From the NCBI RefSeq assembly GCF_028289855.1, contig NZ_JAQGKZ010000016.1:1-47227 (forward strand): DNA of 47,227 nt, written 5' to 3'. Below, one piece after another: positions 8,687 through 17,240 of the stretch. Numbering within the stretch: the stretch's first letter is position 1; each line of letters starts with the position of its first letter. Position numbers and translations under genes: made by a program. The notes under the pieces are model-generated. The model worked only from the letters and a program-made list of their open reading frames with translations, did not search any database and was not told where the DNA came from. Origin of the DNA: Sphingomonas bacterium. Its GTDB lineage: Bacteria; Pseudomonadota; Alphaproteobacteria; Sphingomonadales; Sphingomonadaceae.

Positions 8687-9643
8687 TCAGGCGGCCGCTT
8701 CGAGCCCGTGGGGGAGCTTGAACGCGATGTTCTCCCGCGTCGTCTCGACTTCGCGTTCGCGGACATCGAAACGCTCGGAAAGGCGATCGACCAGTTCGCG
8801 CACCAACTGCTCGGGTGCCGATGCTCCCGCGGTCAGGCCCAGCGCACCGACGCCTTCGAGAAAATCCCAATCGAGATCGGCGGCGCGCTGGATCAGCCGC
8901 GCGGGCACGCCCTGACGCTCGGCCACCTCGACCAGCCGCAAGGAATTGGAGGAATTGGGCGCGCCGATCACCAGGACGGCGTCGCAGGATGAGGCGATCG
9001 CCTTGACCGCGGCCTGACGGTTGGAGGTGGCGTAACAGATGTCCTCGCCGCGCGGCGCCTGGATCGTCGGAAATTTCGCGTGAAGCGCGGCAACCATTTC
9101 GGCAGTGTCGTCGACCGACAATGTGGTCTGAGTCAGGAACGATAGATTGTCCGCGTCCGTCGGCATGAGAGCGGCGACATCGGCGACCGTTTCCACCAGC
9201 GTCATCGATCCTTCGGGCACTTGGCCGAACGTGCCGATCACCTCGGGATGCCCGGCATGGCCGATGAACACGATGTGTTTGCCCATCGCGACGAGCCGCT
9301 CGGCCTGGCGGTGGACCTTGCTGACCAGCGGGCAGGTGGCGTCGAGATAGGACAGCCCGCGTTCGGCCGCCTTGGTCGGCACGGCCTTGGGCACGCCGTG
9401 TGCGGAGAACACGACGGGGACGCCATCGGGCACTTGGTCGAGTTCCTCGACGAAGATCGCGCCTTGCGCCTTCAGCGTGTCGACGACGAACTTGTTGTGG
9501 ACGATCTCGTGCCGGACATAGACCGGCGCGCCGTATTTCTCGATCGCCAGTTCGACGATTCGGATCGCGCGATCGACGCCCGCGCAGAATCCGCGCGGCG
9601 CCGCGATCAGCAATTCGAGGACAGGTTTGGAGACGGTCGCCAT
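8687..9643 (-). CDS. ispH: 4-hydroxy-3-methylbut-2-enyl diphosphate reductase
   Basis: Last enzyme of the MEP isoprenoid pathway, reducing HMBPP to IPP and DMAPP with a [4Fe-4S] cluster. 318 aa, standard. The three cluster ligands are Cys20 ([11 protein letters not shown]), Cys104 ([11 protein letters not shown]) and Cys203 ([11 protein letters not shown]); substrate-binding His49 (EIVHN) and His82 (FSAHGV) are present. First gene of its operon; the 96-base divergent spacer to the lipoprotein gene contains an imperfect inverted repeat (9653-9679). Confidence 0.97.
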   Translation of the reverse strand: MATVSKPVLELLIAAPRGFCAGVDRAIRIVELAIEKYGAPVYVRHEIVHNKFVVDTLKAQGAIFVEELDQVPDGVPVVFSAHGVPKAVPTKAAERGLSYLDATCPLVSKVHRQAERLVAMGKHIVFIGHAGHPEVIGTFGQVPEGSMTLVETVADVAALMPTDADNLSFLTQTTLSVDDTAEMVAALHAKFPTIQAPRGEDICYATSNRQAAVKAIASSCDAVLVIGAPNSSNSLRLVEVAERQGVPARLIQRAADLDWDFLEGVGALGLTAGASAPEQLVRELVDRLSERFDVREREVETTRENIAFKLPHGLEAAA

Positions 9644-9652
9644 AGCTCGCGA

Positions 9653-9679
9653 GCCTCTACGCGATTGCTTGCGTGAGGC
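9653..9679. promoter_or_regulatory. Imperfect inverted repeat in the ispH/lipoprotein divergent spacer
   Basis: GCCTCTACGC and GCGTGAGGC form a bulged stem of nine pairs around an 8-base loop, about 10 bases upstream of the ispH start and beside a palindromic GCTCGCGAGC (9645-9654). Placement between two divergent starts is compatible with an operator or a 5' leader hairpin for ispH. No known regulator motif was recognised. Confidence 0.3.
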
Positions 9680-9739
9680 AAAGGTGGTTCCTATGGAGTG
9701 ATCGGCCCCGTTCCCGCGTTGAAGAAGGTTCTCTCGCCC

Positions 9740-10390
9740 GTGTCATTCCGCATCCTCGCCGCCCCGATCGCCCTCGCGCTGATTCTGGGCGGTTGCGCCA
9801 GCAAGGGCGACCTCGATATTTCGGAGGCCGGCGCCGGCGTCACCGCGATCCGCACCGCCTGCCCGACCGTCGGCGTGCCCGCGGGGACCGGCGACGTGAC
9901 GTTGTTCGACCCTGCGACCAGCCGCGATTCGACCGCGATCGACGTAGTCGCCGCGATGACCGACGTGCGATCGACCTGCGGCGATGCGGGCGCGGATGTC
10001 ATTACCGATGTGACTTTCCAGGTGCTCGCGCGCCGCGCCAGTGCCGCCGGGCCGCGCGACGTGACGCTGCCCTATTTTATCACCGTCGTGCAGGGCGGCA
10101 GTGCGGTGGTCGCCAAGCGCGTCGGCCGCGTGGTGGTGCATTTCGACGCCGGCCAGACTCGCGCCTCGGTCAATGGTTCGGCCCGCGCTAGCGTCGCGCG
10201 TGCCGCGGCGACGCTGCCCGACGACGTCCGGCGCCGCATCACCGAGAAGCGCAAGGGCGGCAGCGAGGCGGCGGCGGTCGATCCGCTGACCGCGCCCGAT
10301 GTCCGCGCCGCAGTGCTCCGTGCGAGCTTCGAGGCGCTGGTCGGCTTCCAGCTGACCGACGATCAGCTCAAATATAACGCCACGCGCTAA
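9740..10390 (+). CDS. Putative lipoprotein of unknown function
   Basis: About 216 aa. From the GTG at 9740 the protein starts with a clean lipoprotein signal whose lipobox is LGGC (residues 16-19), so the mature protein would be membrane-anchored at Cys19. An in-frame GTG at 9698 would add 14 residues before the signal and is less likely; GAAGAAGG sits 11 bases before 9740. The mature part is Ala/Val/Asp-rich with the segments [28 protein letters not shown] and [11 protein letters not shown]; it resembles a conserved sphingomonad hypothetical family I cannot name. No enzymatic motif was seen. It precedes the glycine riboswitch but is closed off from it by its own stop and a hairpin. Confidence 0.72.
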   Translation: MSFRILAAPIALALILGGCASKGDLDISEAGAGVTAIRTACPTVGVPAGTGDVTLFDPATSRDSTAIDVVAAMTDVRSTCGDAGADVITDVTFQVLARRASAAGPRDVTLPYFITVVQGGSAVVAKRVGRVVVHFDAGQTRASVNGSARASVARAAATLPDDVRRRITEKRKGGSEAAAVDPLTAPDVRAAVLRASFEALVGFQLTDDQLKYNATR

Positions 10391-10394
10391 GTCG

Positions 10395-10411
10395 CGTTGA
10401 CTCGGTCAACG
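10395..10411 (+). terminator. Short hairpin after the lipoprotein gene
   Basis: CGTTGAC, TCG, GTCAACG is a perfect 7-bp stem with a 3-base loop starting five bases after the lipoprotein stop. It has no U-tract, so it would be a weak or Rho-assisted 3' end. The TTGACT inside could also act as a -35 element for the gcv transcript, but no good -10 is placed behind it. Confidence 0.35.
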
Positions 10412-10443
10412 TGCCACGTCACAGCGAACTCAGTCGCTGACAG

Positions 10444-10617
10444 CGCGGGAGAGTGTGAGGGAGACCTCAACGCCGAAGGAGCAACCGCCCCGGAATCTCT
10501 CAGGCAAACGGACCGCGTTTTGTCGATAGCGACGCTCTGGAAAGAGTCCGGTTCGCCCGGACCACCGAAGGTGTAACCCCGGGATTCGGGGGAAAGCTCT
10601 CAGGTTCCGTGACAGAG
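10444..10617 (+). ncRNA. Tandem glycine riboswitch upstream of gcvT
   Basis: Two glycine aptamers in series. Aptamer I (10444-10517) is closed by CGCGG/CCGCG and shows GGGAGAG, the GCCGAAGGAGCAA core and TCTCAGGCAAA. Aptamer II (10535-10617) is closed by CTCTG/CAGAG and shows GGAAAGAGTCC, CACCGAAGGTGTAA and CTCTCAGGTTCCGTGACAGAG. These are the hallmark conserved blocks of the class, joined by a short linker (10518-10534). Classic tandem glycine riboswitches switch the glycine cleavage operon on when glycine is in excess; the position directly before gcvT agrees. A 5' hairpin (10422-10439, CAGCGA/TCGCTG) precedes aptamer I and may belong to the leader-linker kink-turn. Confidence 0.95.
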
Positions 10618-10632
10618 GGGGCGGCGGATATT

Positions 10633-10648
10633 CGGCTCGATCGAGCCG
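10633..10648 (+). promoter_or_regulatory. 16-base perfect palindrome, candidate riboswitch expression platform
   Basis: CGGCTCGATCGAGCCG lies 15 bases after aptamer II and 22 bases before the GGAG of gcvT. As RNA it folds into a strong short stem. It has no poly-U, so it is not a textbook terminator; it may gate access to the gcvT ribosome-binding site or a Rho site. The role is inference from position. Confidence 0.4.
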
Positions 10649-10682
10649 TTGTCACGCCGTCATCTGTTGTGGAGACCGGGCC

Positions 10683-11831
10683 TTGAGCGACACCGACCTT
10701 GCCAACGATTATGTCGAAGTAGAGCTGGAAACGCTCCCGCTCGATGCATGGCACCGCGCCAAAGGCGGCCGGATAGTGCCGTTCGCGGGCTATCACATGC
10801 CGGTCCAGTACGAAGGCATCATGGCCGAGCATCTGTGGGTGCGCGAATCGGCCGGGCTGTTCGACGTGTCGCACATGGGCCAGTTGCTGATATCGGGCGA
10901 CGGGCTGGACGACGCGCTCGAGGCGCTGATTCCCGCCGACGTGAAGGGCGTGCAACTCGGGCAGCAGAAATACTCGCTGCTCCTCGCCGACAATGGCGGG
11001 ATCCTCGACGATCTGATGTTCTCGCGTTGGCCGGGCGGCATCTACATGGTGGTCAACGGCGCGGTGAAATATGACGATCTGGCGCATTTGCGCGAGCATC
11101 TGCCCGACGAGATCACGATCAATCATCTCGACGATCGCGCGCTATTGGCGCTGCAGGGGCCGAAGGCGTTCGAGGTGCTCAAACGCCACACGACGGGCAA
11201 ATGGCCGCTCGATGCGCTGGTGTTCATGCGCGGGGGGCAGTTCGAGATTGCCGGGGTCGAGGCGTATGTCAGCCGCTCGGGCTATACCGGCGAGGACGGG
11301 TTCGAGATTTCGATCCCCGCCGATGCCGCCGAAAAGATCGCCGACCTGCTGTGCGGCGAACCCGAGGTGAAGCCGATCGGCCTGGGCGCGCGCGATTCGC
11401 TCCGGCTCGAGGCGGACTTGCCGCTGTACGGCCACGATCTCGATCCCGAGACGACGCCGATCATGGCCGCGCTCAACTTCGCGGTCGCGAGCAAGCGCCG
11501 CCGCGAGGAAGCCAATTATCCGGGCGCGGCACGTATCCTGCTAGAGCGCGAGCAAGGCGCGGTGTCGAAGCGCGTGGGCCTGCTAGTCGAAGGCCGCCAG
11601 CCGGTGCGCGAGGGCGCCGCGGTGCTCGACGCCGACGGGTCCGAGGTCGGCAAGGTCACCTCGGGCGGGTTCGCCCCGACGCTCGGCGCGCCGATCGCGA
11701 TGGCGTACGTCCCCGCCGCGATGGCCGAGGTCGGGAGCAAGATACAGCTCAACCAGCGCGGCAAGGTCCATGAAGCGACCGTCGCCGCGATGCCATTCGT
11801 CCCCCACCGCTATGTCAGAGGAGCGAAGTAA
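10683..11831 (+). CDS. gcvT: Glycine cleavage system aminomethyltransferase (T protein)
   Basis: Transfers the methylene group from aminomethyl-lipoyl GcvH to tetrahydrofolate, releasing ammonia. 382 aa. Family motifs: AFAGYHMP-type start ([16 protein letters not shown]), [21 protein letters not shown] and [20 protein letters not shown]. The start is TTG at 10683, supported by GGAG eight bases upstream and the lack of any in-frame ATG before conserved residues; about 20 residues precede the usual family start. First gene of the glycine-riboswitch-controlled operon, one base before gcvH. Confidence 0.96.
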   Translation: MSDTDLANDYVEVELETLPLDAWHRAKGGRIVPFAGYHMPVQYEGIMAEHLWVRESAGLFDVSHMGQLLISGDGLDDALEALIPADVKGVQLGQQKYSLLLADNGGILDDLMFSRWPGGIYMVVNGAVKYDDLAHLREHLPDEITINHLDDRALLALQGPKAFEVLKRHTTGKWPLDALVFMRGGQFEIAGVEAYVSRSGYTGEDGFEISIPADAAEKIADLLCGEPEVKPIGLGARDSLRLEADLPLYGHDLDPETTPIMAALNFAVASKRRREEANYPGAARILLEREQGAVSKRVGLLVEGRQPVREGAAVLDADGSEVGKVTSGGFAPTLGAPIAMAYVPAAMAEVGSKIQLNQRGKVHEATVAAMPFVPHRYVRGAK

Positions 11832-11832
11832 G

Positions 11833-12201
11833 ATGCGCTATTTCACCGAAGATCATGAATGGGTCGATGTCGACGGCGATATCGGCACGGTCGGCATCAC
11901 CGATTACGCGCAGGGCCAGCTCGGCGACATCGTGTTCGTCGACGTCCCCGAAGAAGGTAAGACCGTGACCAAGGGCGACGAGGCCGCGGTGGTCGAATCG
12001 GTCAAGGCGGCGTCGGACGTCTATTCGCCGGTGTCGGGGACGGTGATTGAGGGCAATGCCGATCTCGCCGACAATCCCGGCCTGGTGAACGAGGACGCCG
12101 ATGGCGACGGCTGGTTCTTCAAGCTGACCTTGAGCGATCCGGATGAGCTGAACGAGCTGATGGATGAATCGAAGTACGAGGCGTTCGTCGCGAAGCTGTG
12201 A
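11833..12201 (+). CDS. gcvH: Glycine cleavage system H protein
   Basis: Lipoyl carrier protein of the glycine cleavage complex, 122 aa, normal size. Starts [11 protein letters not shown]; lipoylated lysine is Lys58 in [10 protein letters not shown]. Strand-rich hammerhead fold expected. Its stop overlaps a GTG start of the following small gene (GTGA), unlike the usual direct gcvH-gcvP link. Confidence 0.97.
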   Translation: MRYFTEDHEWVDVDGDIGTVGITDYAQGQLGDIVFVDVPEEGKTVTKGDEAAVVESVKAASDVYSPVSGTVIEGNADLADNPGLVNEDADGDGWFFKLTLSDPDELNELMDESKYEAFVAKL

Positions 12202-12683
12202 TCCGGTCAGTAACCCTTATCGCTGCTTCCGCTCTGTTAGGCGCCGCTGAGGACGCGGCAGCGCCGCTCGTCCGTGTGGCGCAAATCGTGAAGAATTGCG
12301 ATTCGTACCGGGGCAAAACGGTGCGCGCTGCCGGATATCTGGATGACTGTGCCGATAATGATTGCCAACTCTTTGCCGACAAAAAGGCCATCGGCATCTC
12401 CGCTGATGCTTGGAAGGCGGTACGTAATGCTAAGCGGGACAGTGCGGAGTGGCCGAAAGCCTGGAATCGGCTCGCAGCGGTAGCGCCGATCGGCATCGGA
12501 TACGACGAAACGTTCGATCGTAAAGCTGCTTCACTACAGCACAGCTACGTCGTCATAACCGGCCGGGTGTCCAAGGACAGCTGCACCGGCTTCGCGACTG
12601 GCACGGACCGCGCGTTTGGGATCGATCCTATCGACATCCGCCCTTGGACGCCTGCGGACGGCGCACCGGCCAACATGCAATGA
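12198..12683 (+). CDS. Exported protein of unknown family inside the gcv operon
   Basis: 161 aa from a GTG that overlaps the gcvH stop by four bases, so translation is coupled. The first ~20 residues look like a Sec signal peptide ([17 protein letters not shown]). The mature part has a pattern reminiscent of small OB-fold proteins ([19 protein letters not shown], then [18 protein letters not shown]), with Cys pairs that could form disulfides, and a second strand block [15 protein letters not shown]. Base composition is visibly more A/T-rich than in gcvH and gcvPA on either side. It is followed 10 bases later by gcvPA. No function can be assigned; nothing in glycine cleavage needs an exported protein. 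Confidence 0.75.
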   Translation: MIRSVTLIAASALLGAAEDAAAPLVRVAQIVKNCDSYRGKTVRAAGYLDDCADNDCQLFADKKAIGISADAWKAVRNAKRDSAEWPKAWNRLAAVAPIGIGYDETFDRKAASLQHSYVVITGRVSKDSCTGFATGTDRAFGIDPIDIRPWTPADGAPANMQ

Positions 12684-12693
12684 GAACGAATAA

Positions 12694-14052
12694 ATGCGCT
12701 ACCTCCCTCTGACCCAGCCCGACCGCGAGGCGATGCTCGCCGTGATTGGTGCGTCCTCGATCGACGATCTGTTCGCCGATGTGCCCGCAATCGCGCAACT
12801 CGACGGGCCGATCCACGACTTGCCGATGCACGCCAGCGAGCTGGCGGTCGAGCGTCACATGACTAAGCTCGCCAGGAAGAACCTCGCGGCGGGCGAGGCG
12901 CCGTTCTTCCTCGGCTGCGGGGCGTACCGGCATCACGTCCCGGCGTCGGTCGATCACTTGATCCAACGCGGCGAGTTCCTGACCGCGTACACGCCGTACC
13001 AGCCCGAAATCGCGCAGGGCACGCTGCAGATGCTGTTCGAGTTCCAGACGCAGGTCGCGCGGCTGCTCGGCACCGACGTCGCCAACGCGTCGATGTACGA
13101 CGGGTCGACCGCGTGCTGGGAAGCGATCGGCATGGCGCGGCGCATCACCAAGCGCGGCAAGGCGATCCTGTCTTCAGGGCTGCACCCGCATTACGTTTCG
13201 GTAGCCAAAACCATGGCGAAGTACACCGGCGACCAGCTCGAAACCTCGCTACCGTCGCTCACGGCCGACACCGATATCGAAAGCCTGATCGCAAGCATCG
13301 ATGACGATACGTCGTGCGTCGTGGTGCAATATCCCGACATTCTCGGCCGCATCGCCGACCTGACGCCGCTGGCCGATGCGTGCCACGCTAAGAAGGCGTT
13401 GCTGATCGCGGTTGTGACCGAGCCCGTCGCGCTCGGCGCGCTCAAGTCACCCGGCGAGATGGATGCCGATATCGTCGTGGGCGAAGGCCAGTCGATTGGC
13501 GTCGGGCTGCAATTCGGCGGGCCGTATGTCGGCCTGATGGGGTGCAAGGACAAATATATCCGCCAAATGCCAGGGCGGTTCTGCGGCGAGACGATCGACG
13601 CGGAGGGCAAGCGCGGCTTCGTGCTGACGCTGTCGACGCGCGAGCAGCATATCCGGCGCGAGAAGGCGACGTCGAATATCTGTACCAACTCAGGGCTGTG
13701 TGCGCTGGCCTTCTCGATCCATATGACGTTGCTGGGCGAGGCGGGGTTACGCGCGCTGGCCGAGACCAACCATGCCGGCGCGGTCGCCGCGGCCGAGCGG
13801 CTGGTGCAGGTCCCGGGGGTCGTGCTGGTCAACGACAGCTTCTTCAACGAATTCACGCTCAAGCTGTCGAAGGAAGCGCGGCCGGTCGTGCGCGACCTTG
13901 CCGATAACGGCATCCTCGCCGGCGTGTCGCTCGGGCGGCTGTATCCGGGGGCGGACGGGCTCGCCAACGGGCTGGTCGTCGCGGTGACCGAAACCACGAC
14001 GGCGGAGGATGTCGACACCTTCGCGTCCGCGCTGCAGGAGGCGCTGGCATGA
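12694..14052 (+). CDS. gcvPA: Glycine dehydrogenase (decarboxylating) subunit 1
   Basis: N-terminal half of P protein in the split form; with GcvPB forms the PLP-dependent decarboxylase that loads aminomethyl onto GcvH. 452 aa. Motifs: MRYLPLTQPDREAML start, FLGCGAYRHHVP, TAYTPYQPEIAQGTLQ, ASMYDGSTA and GRFCGET. Split gcvP is usual in alphaproteobacteria related to Sphingomonas. Overlaps gcvPB by ATGA, giving matched subunit synthesis. Confidence 0.97.
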   Translation: MRYLPLTQPDREAMLAVIGASSIDDLFADVPAIAQLDGPIHDLPMHASELAVERHMTKLARKNLAAGEAPFFLGCGAYRHHVPASVDHLIQRGEFLTAYTPYQPEIAQGTLQMLFEFQTQVARLLGTDVANASMYDGSTACWEAIGMARRITKRGKAILSSGLHPHYVSVAKTMAKYTGDQLETSLPSLTADTDIESLIASIDDDTSCVVVQYPDILGRIADLTPLADACHAKKALLIAVVTEPVALGALKSPGEMDADIVVGEGQSIGVGLQFGGPYVGLMGCKDKYIRQMPGRFCGETIDAEGKRGFVLTLSTREQHIRREKATSNICTNSGLCALAFSIHMTLLGEAGLRALAETNHAGAVAAAERLVQVPGVVLVNDSFFNEFTLKLSKEARPVVRDLADNGILAGVSLGRLYPGADGLANGLVVAVTETTTAEDVDTFASALQEALA

Positions 14053-15620
14053 GCAACCCGAACCAGAGCGGCTGGCGCCCCGAAATGACGCCTGAGCGGC
14101 GCAGCAGCGATGCGACCTTCACCGGCAATCGCGCGCTGATGCTCGAAGAGCCGCTGATCTTCGAGATCGGATCGACGCAGACGACCGGCGTCGAAGTCGC
14201 CGAACCTGCCAAGGTTGCCTCGAAGCTCGGCAATCTTGCACGGTCCGCGCCGATCGGCCTCCCCGGCCTCAGCGAACCCGAAACCGTCCGCCACTACACG
14301 CGCCTGTCGCGCCAGAATTACGCGATCGACCTCGGGCTGTTCCCGCTTGGATCGTGCACGATGAAGCACAACCCGCGGCTTAACGAGAAGATGGCGCGGC
14401 TACCCGGCTTTGCCGACGTTCATCCGCTCCAGCCGACCGACACCGTGCAGGGCGCGTTCGAGGTGATCCATCAGCTCGCGCACTGGCTGGTCACGCTGAC
14501 TGGCATGCATTCGGTGGCGATGAGCCCCAAGGCTGGCGCGCATGGCGAATTGTGCGGCATCCTCGCGATCAAGGCCGCGCTGGAAGCGAAGGGCGAGGGA
14601 CACCGCAACGTTATCCTGGTGCCTGAGAGCGCCCACGGGACGAACCCCGCGACGGCGGCGTTTGCCGGCTATTCGGTCGAGGACATTCCCGCGACCACCG
14701 ACGGCCGGGTCGATGTCGCAGCGCTGACCGCGCGGCTCGGCCCCGACGTGGCGGGGGTGATGATCACCAACCCCAATACCTGCGGGCTGTTCGAGCGCGA
14801 GATGCGGACGATTTCCGATGCCGTCCATGCGGTCGGCGGCTTCGTCTACTGCGATGGTGCGAACTTCAACGCGATCGTCGGGCGAGTCCGCCCCGGCGAT
14901 CTCGGCATCGATGCGATGCACATCAATTTGCACAAGACCTTCTCGACCCCGCACGGCGGCGGCGGACCGGGGGCGGGGCCGGTGGTGTTCTCCGAAGCCT
15001 TGACGCCGTTCGCGCCGTTGCCGTTCGTCGAAAAGCAAGGCGAACATTTCGCGCTGGTCGAGGAAGAGAATGCGGGCGAGCATCACGCGCAGAGCTTCGG
15101 CCGGATGGTCGCGTTCAACGGCCAGATGGGCATGTTCACCCGCGCCCTTACTTACATTCTCAGCCATGGCGCCGACGGTCTGCGCCAGGTCGCCGAGGAT
15201 TCGGTACTCAACGCCAATTACATCCTGCGCAGCCTGGAGAACACGCTCGACGCGCCGTTCGCGCATTCGGGCCCGTGCATGCACGAGGCGATCTTCAGCG
15301 ACGACGGGCTGCCCGAGGGGTTCTCGACGATCGACATCGCCAAGGGGCTGATCGACGAGGGCTATCACCCGATGACGATGTACTTCCCGCTCGTCGTCCA
15401 CGGCGCGATGCTGGTCGAGCCGACCGAGACCGAGAGCAAGGCCGCGCTCGACCAGTTCATCGGCGCGCTGCGCTCGGTCGCGGAGCGGGCCAAAGCGGGC
15501 GACGAAAGCCTCAAGTCCGCGCCGCACTTCGCCCCGCGCCGCCGCCTCGACGAGACGCTGGCGGCGAGGAAGCCGGTATTGGTGTGGAAGGATCCCGAAA
15601 TGGCGGAGGCGGCGGAATAG
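14049..15620 (+). CDS. gcvPB: Glycine dehydrogenase (decarboxylating) subunit 2
   Basis: Catalytic half of split P protein, 523 aa. The PLP-binding lysine is Lys296 in INLHKTFSTPHGGGGPG; other family signatures are LGSCTMKHNPR, SPKAGAHGELCG and HGTNPATAAF. Overlaps the gcvPA stop. The C-terminal extension (residues ~490-523, ending KDPEMAEAAE) is normal for alphaproteobacterial forms. Confidence 0.97.
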   Translation: MSNPNQSGWRPEMTPERRSSDATFTGNRALMLEEPLIFEIGSTQTTGVEVAEPAKVASKLGNLARSAPIGLPGLSEPETVRHYTRLSRQNYAIDLGLFPLGSCTMKHNPRLNEKMARLPGFADVHPLQPTDTVQGAFEVIHQLAHWLVTLTGMHSVAMSPKAGAHGELCGILAIKAALEAKGEGHRNVILVPESAHGTNPATAAFAGYSVEDIPATTDGRVDVAALTARLGPDVAGVMITNPNTCGLFEREMRTISDAVHAVGGFVYCDGANFNAIVGRVRPGDLGIDAMHINLHKTFSTPHGGGGPGAGPVVFSEALTPFAPLPFVEKQGEHFALVEEENAGEHHAQSFGRMVAFNGQMGMFTRALTYILSHGADGLRQVAEDSVLNANYILRSLENTLDAPFAHSGPCMHEAIFSDDGLPEGFSTIDIAKGLIDEGYHPMTMYFPLVVHGAMLVEPTETESKAALDQFIGALRSVAERAKAGDESLKSAPHFAPRRRLDETLAARKPVLVWKDPEMAEAAE

Positions 15621-15679
15621 GGCTGTGCCGGGGTGAGTTGGTCCGCTATTACAGCGCGGTATTGGTTTCGGGAGGGCGC

Positions 15680-16204
15680 GTGAGTCAGGCGGACATCTAT
15701 CGGTACGCCACCATGGCGGCTGTCTTTATCGTGATCTTCGGGCTGCGCGCCCGGCGGATGTCGCAGCTGCGGCCATTGAAGCTCGAACGGCTGTGGATCG
15801 TGCCGGCGATCTATCTCGTGATCGCGGTCATCAACATATTCTTCCGACCGCCGGCCTTCGCCTTTACGCCTCCGACCGCGAGCGCGTGGCTTGCCTTGGC
15901 GATCGCGCTGGTCGTCGGCGCGGCGATCGGGTGGCAGCGCGGGCGAATGATGCAGATTCATGTCGATCCCGAAACGCACGCGCTCAATCAGAAGGGCTCG
16001 CCGCTCGCGATCCTGTTCCTGCTCGCGATCATTGCGGTAAAGATGATCGCGCAGGGCGAGGGGCGGGCGCTGGGTTTCGACGTAGCGCTGGTCACCGACG
16101 CGGCGTTCGCGTTCGGGCTGGGCCTGTTCACGATGACGCGCGTCGAGATGTATCTGCGCGCGAAGCGGATGCTCGAAGAAGCGCGGGGCGGGCGGATGGC
16201 CTAG
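15680..16204 (+). CDS. CcdC/DUF1453-like multi-pass membrane protein
   Basis: 174 aa, four or five membrane segments. The pattern RRMSQLRPLKLERLWIVPAIY near the N-terminus, followed by two hydrophobic hairpins and WQRGRMMQIHVDPETHALNQKGSPLA, matches proteins annotated as CcdC/DUF1453. Start is GTG at 15680 with GGGAGGG six bases upstream; the long frame before it is a shadow of gcvPB. It lies 59 bases after gcvPB and may be the last gene of the gcv transcript or have its own promoter. TAG stop shared with the convergent transporter gene (CTAG). Family assignment is moderate, function unknown. Confidence 0.75.
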   Translation: MSQADIYRYATMAAVFIVIFGLRARRMSQLRPLKLERLWIVPAIYLVIAVINIFFRPPAFAFTPPTASAWLALAIALVVGAAIGWQRGRMMQIHVDPETHALNQKGSPLAILFLLAIIAVKMIAQGEGRALGFDVALVTDAAFAFGLGLFTMTRVEMYLRAKRMLEEARGGRMA

Positions 16205-17085
16205 TCTGCGATCGCTTCGCTGACTTGCGGGTGCCGCGCGACGCGGCGTTCGCGCCAGACGATGTAGAGCCCGCTCGCGATGATCACCGGCGCGCCGATC
16301 CAGGTCCACGGCGTCGGCAGCATGCCGAACAGCGCGTAGCCGTAGAGCGTCGCCCAGATCAGGCTCGAATAATCCATCGGCATCACCGCGGAAACCGGGG
16401 CGTGCTTGAGCGCGGCGGTGAACGCGATTTGCCCCAGCCCGCCGAACAATCCCATCGCCGCGAGGATCGCGAAGGTGCCGACGTCGTGGCTAAGCGCGAA
16501 GAACGGATAGAGCAGCACGAGCGGGATCATCGACAGCGTCGAGAACCAGAACACCGTCGTCACCGGCCGGTCTACCTTGCCGATCTGACGCAGCTGGATA
16601 GCGACGATCGCGACGAACACCGACGACGTCAGTCCGACCGCGGCGCCCGCCAACGGGACGTGCCCGCTGCCCGGCTGCGTCACGATCAGCACGCCGGCAA
16701 ACCCGGCGGCGACCGCGCCCCAGCGGTGCCAACCGGTCGGCTCCTTGAGCACCAGAGCGCCCAGGATCGTCGCGAAGATCGGGACGGTGAAAGCGAGCGT
16801 GGTCGCCTCGGCCAGCGGCAGCAGCAGCACCGCGCCGAAGTTGAACGCCATCCCGGTGACGCCGATCGTCGCGCGGATCGCTTGCCCGCGAAACGCATTC
16901 GACCGGATCGCGCCGAGGCTACGGTCGGTGATCGCCATGTAGCCGAGCACCACCGGAATCGCCGCACCCTGCCGCCAGAACATGATCTCGACCAGCGTCG
17001 CCCCGCGCGCCTCGGCCAGCTTGATCAGCGCCGACAAAGTCGCGAGCAACAGCACCGCGAGCAACCGCATCGCGATGCCGAGCAT
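16201..17085 (-). CDS. EamA/DMT-family transporter
   Basis: About 294 aa, ten predicted membrane helices in two five-helix EamA repeats. Characteristic segments: IMFWRQGAA in repeat 1, LAEATTLAFTVPIFATILGALVLKEP at the repeat 1 end, and PMDYSSLIWATLYGYALFG in repeat 2. Typical substrates of the family are amino acids, nucleosides or other metabolites; the substrate here is unknown. The start is uncertain: ATG 17085 gives a normal first helix, while the open frame continues upstream into a palindromic repeat (MLKQVQHDG...), which is not real coding. Confidence 0.87.
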   Translation of the reverse strand: MLGIAMRLLAVLLLATLSALIKLAEARGATLVEIMFWRQGAAIPVVLGYMAITDRSLGAIRSNAFRGQAIRATIGVTGMAFNFGAVLLLPLAEATTLAFTVPIFATILGALVLKEPTGWHRWGAVAAGFAGVLIVTQPGSGHVPLAGAAVGLTSSVFVAIVAIQLRQIGKVDRPVTTVFWFSTLSMIPLVLLYPFFALSHDVGTFAILAAMGLFGGLGQIAFTAALKHAPVSAVMPMDYSSLIWATLYGYALFGMLPTPWTWIGAPVIIASGLYIVWRERRVARHPQVSEAIAD

Positions 17086-17116
17086 GACGCGATCACCGTC
17101 GGCCGCCTTCTGCCCA

Positions 17117-17209
17117 TCATGCTGAACTTGTTTCAGCATCCATGCGCGCCCCCTACCGCACGTACGACGCCAATGGAGGCACATGGACCCTGAAACAAGT
17201 TCAGGGTGA
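17117..17209. repeat. Twin-palindrome repeat element A
   Basis: Two inverted copies of one hairpin unit: left arm 17117-17144, right arm 17182-17209, with a 37-base spacer. Each arm has an 8-bp stem around loop CTTGT (ATGCTGAA/TTCAGCAT left; ACCCTGAA/TTCAGGGT right, in the left-arm sense) and inner flank CCATG. It occupies the divergent spacer between the EamA transporter and proS. Same unit as elements at 23342 and 41027. Confidence 0.85.
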
Positions 17210-17240
17210 CGGATTTCCTCAATGCGGTTATCCGCCTCCC

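Noticed and set aside
9687..9691. GGAAC on the minus strand upstream of ispH as an EcfG promoter
   Set aside because: No CGTT-like -10 at 16-17 bases.
9740..10390. Lipoprotein gene as a member of the gcv operon
   Set aside because: The riboswitch lies after its stop, so the regulated transcript begins behind it.
17085..17184. Longer N-terminus for the EamA transporter (MCLHWRR...MLKQVQHDG)
   Set aside because: The added residues are translated palindromic repeat A, a known type of false extension.
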